Assembly: GCA_021847625.1 (NCBI GenBank) | Contig: JAJZQK010000142.1 | Span: 1 to 7,502, forward strand | Direction: 5' to 3' | DNA length: 7,502 nt | Source of the DNA: Chloroflexota bacterium | GTDB lineage: Bacteria; Chloroflexota; FW602-bin22; JAMCYS01 | Shown: piece after piece, positions 6,334-7,502 of the stretch | Numbering within the stretch: position 1 is the stretch's first letter | Layout: every line of letters starts with the position of its first letter | Translations under genes and position numbers: made by a program | The notes under the pieces: generated by a model | What the model was told of the DNA's origin: nothing | The model's input: only the letters and a program-made list of their open reading frames with translations | Database searches by the model: none

Positions 6334-6783
6334 ATGGAATCAACAGCCCTTACGGACCTGGTGGAACGCTACCGGCAGAACGGCGATCTGCTCTCCCTCT
6401 TGAAGAGCGTCCAGCGGCGGTGCGGCGGGCTCGACCGTGGCACCACCGCCCAACTCGCCGAGCAGATCAGTCTGCCGGTCTCCGAACTATACGGCGTTAT
6501 CACCTTCTACGCCTTTCTCTCCCCAAGTCCCCTCGGGCGCAACGTGATCCGCGTCTGCCGCTGCCTGCCCTGCTCTAATCGCGATTCGCGGACCGTGCTT
6601 GGTACGATCAAGGAGGAGCTCGGCATCGGGCCGGGCGAGACGACGGTGGACGGGCGCTTCACGCTGCAAATGGTCAACTGTATCGGCGCCTGTGATGTGG
6701 CACCGTCGATGATGGTGAACGAGAAGCGCTATGGCAACCTGACACCCGCGAGGGTGGCGCAGGTGCTTGGCTCATGCCTCTGA
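6334..6783 (+). CDS. NuoE/HoxE/HydC-like [2Fe-2S] thioredoxin-fold subunit
   Basis: A 149-residue subunit that carries one [2Fe-2S] cluster next to the FMN subunit in complex I-like NADH modules, NAD-linked hydrogenases and formate dehydrogenases. The N-terminal helical part ends in LPVSELYGVITFYAFLSP, a family hallmark. The cluster ligands are Cys75-x4-Cys80 and Cys116-x3-Cys120 (in CIGACDVAP). The first pair reads CRCLPC, so an extra cysteine (Cys77) lies between the ligands, where CTGTAC-like sequences are more usual. Length is typical of short bacterial NuoE homologues. ATG 6334 has GGAG (6321-6324) nine bases upstream. It sits 22 bases after the HoxU-like gene and 14 bases before the NuoF-like gene, clearly one operon. 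No other complex I gene is seen, so respiratory complex I is less likely than a soluble NADH-linked enzyme. Confidence 0.93.
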   Translation: MESTALTDLVERYRQNGDLLSLLKSVQRRCGGLDRGTTAQLAEQISLPVSELYGVITFYAFLSPSPLGRNVIRVCRCLPCSNRDSRTVLGTIKEELGIGPGETTVDGRFTLQMVNCIGACDVAPSMMVNEKRYGNLTPARVAQVLGSCL

Positions 6784-6797
6784 AACGGGAGAGACCA

Positions 6798-7502
6798 ATG
6801 CCAGAGCACAGGGTAGTACTACGAAACTGCGGGAAGACCGACCCGACCGACATAGCATCCTGGCTGGCCGAGGGGGGCTTCCAAGGGCTCGATAGGGCCC
6901 GCAACGAGCTGACGCCCGAGGCCGTGATCGGCGAGGTCAAGGCGTCGGGCCTGCGCGGCAGGGGCGGCGCTGGCTTCCCCACCGGCCTCAAATGGGAGCT
7001 GACGCGGAAATCCCCTGGCGACGAACGCTACGTTATCTGCAACGCGGACGAAGGTGAACTTGGCACGTTCAAGGACCGCTACATCCTCGAGCGCGATCCC
7101 TTCACCCTCGTCGAGGGCATCGCCATCGCCTGCCACGCCGTCGGCGCTCGCCATGCCTTCCTTTACGTGCGCGACGAGTATGGCGATCTGCTCGGCCATC
7201 TCCAGCGCACCATCGCCGCCGCCGAGGCCGAGAGGCCCCTCGGCTGCGCCATCCACCTTCGCGAGGCGGCCGGCGCCTACGTGTGCGGCGAGGAATCGGC
7301 GCTTATGGAATCCATCGAACGCAAGCGAGGGGAGCCCCGCTACCGCCCCCCCTTCCCTCCCTCCAAAGGCCTGTGGGGGCAGCCGACGGTGATCCAGAAC
7401 GTCGAGACGATGATGAACGTGCCCGCGATTCTCAGGGAGGGACCCGAGTGGTTTGCCAACATCGGCACGGAGAAGAGCAAGGGCACGAAGGTGTTTTCGG
7501 TG
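6798..7502 (+). CDS. NuoF/HoxF/HydB-like NADH- and FMN-binding subunit, 5' part
   Basis: The gene runs off the window; 235 codons are present. It should oxidise or reduce NAD(H) through FMN and exchange electrons with the two preceding subunits. Visible motifs: GLRGRGGAGFPTGLKW (FMN/NADH fold), NADEGELGTFKDR from residue 82, and GAYVCGEESALMESIE. The glutamates that contact nicotinamide in relatives are kept (Glu87 and the GEE pair). Position 88 is Leu where the family normally has Pro (EPGT). There is no N-terminal thioredoxin-like domain of the HydB or HndC type, so the protein begins like NuoF. ATG 6798 follows GGGAG (6787-6791) at six bases. The C-terminal [4Fe-4S] motif and any extra ferredoxin domains, which would separate NuoF from bifurcating HydB types, lie beyond the edge. 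Confidence 0.93.
   Translation, partial: MPEHRVVLRNCGKTDPTDIASWLAEGGFQGLDRARNELTPEAVIGEVKASGLRGRGGAGFPTGLKWELTRKSPGDERYVICNADEGELGTFKDRYILERDPFTLVEGIAIACHAVGARHAFLYVRDEYGDLLGHLQRTIAAAEAERPLGCAIHLREAAGAYVCGEESALMESIERKRGEPRYRPPFPPSKGLWGQPTVIQNVETMMNVPAILREGPEWFANIGTEKSKGTKVFSV

Noticed and set aside
1..7502. CRISPR arrays, tRNA or rRNA genes, insertion sequences, phage or defence genes
   Set aside because: No regularly spaced repeats, tRNA-like folds, transposase motifs or inverted terminal repeats were seen; nearly all sequence is accounted for by metabolic and signalling genes.

Overview
The window comes from an anaerobic, GC-rich bacterium that probably runs a bacterial Wood-Ljungdahl (reductive acetyl-CoA) or related one-carbon pathway. 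This is inferred from gene content: a heterodisulfide-reductase HdrB tail, a MetF-type methylenetetrahydrofolate reductase, and the start of an NADH-linked iron-sulfur/flavin module (HoxU/HydA-N-like, NuoE-like, NuoF-like). The phylum cannot be fixed from the sequence. GC-rich anaerobes such as Chloroflexota, Planctomycetota or uncultivated relatives would all fit. All ten genes lie on the + strand, and both end genes are cut by the window edges.

Layout. Positions 1-359 hold the C-terminal part of HdrB. Positions 430-2394 hold acpS and the bifunctional NAD(P)HX repair gene, a common housekeeping pair. Positions 2434-4957 hold a soluble histidine kinase with a Crp-like sensor domain, metF and a stand-alone receiver protein, closely spaced and each with its own Shine-Dalgarno. 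Positions 5098-5496 hold a second stand-alone receiver, a close paralogue of the first, after a 140-base gap with a possible promoter. Positions 5640-7502 hold the electron-input module, in the order HoxU-like, NuoE-like, NuoF-like (cut off).

The module has a good sigma70-type promoter (TTGACA-N17-TATGCT). A GTG-N8-CAC element directly after the -10 resembles an operator for the NADH/NAD+ sensor Rex, and two abutting small hairpins follow in the leader.

Working model (inference): MetF with Hdr-type partners and the NADH/ferredoxin-handling module serve electron transfer in one-carbon metabolism. The kinase and two receivers are genetically embedded in that metabolism and may sense its redox or metabolite state. 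The most noteworthy points are the kinase-metF-receiver-receiver arrangement, the shared enlarged beta4-beta5 segment of the two receivers, the altered ligand-binding cassette of the kinase sensor domain, and the possible Rex operator.
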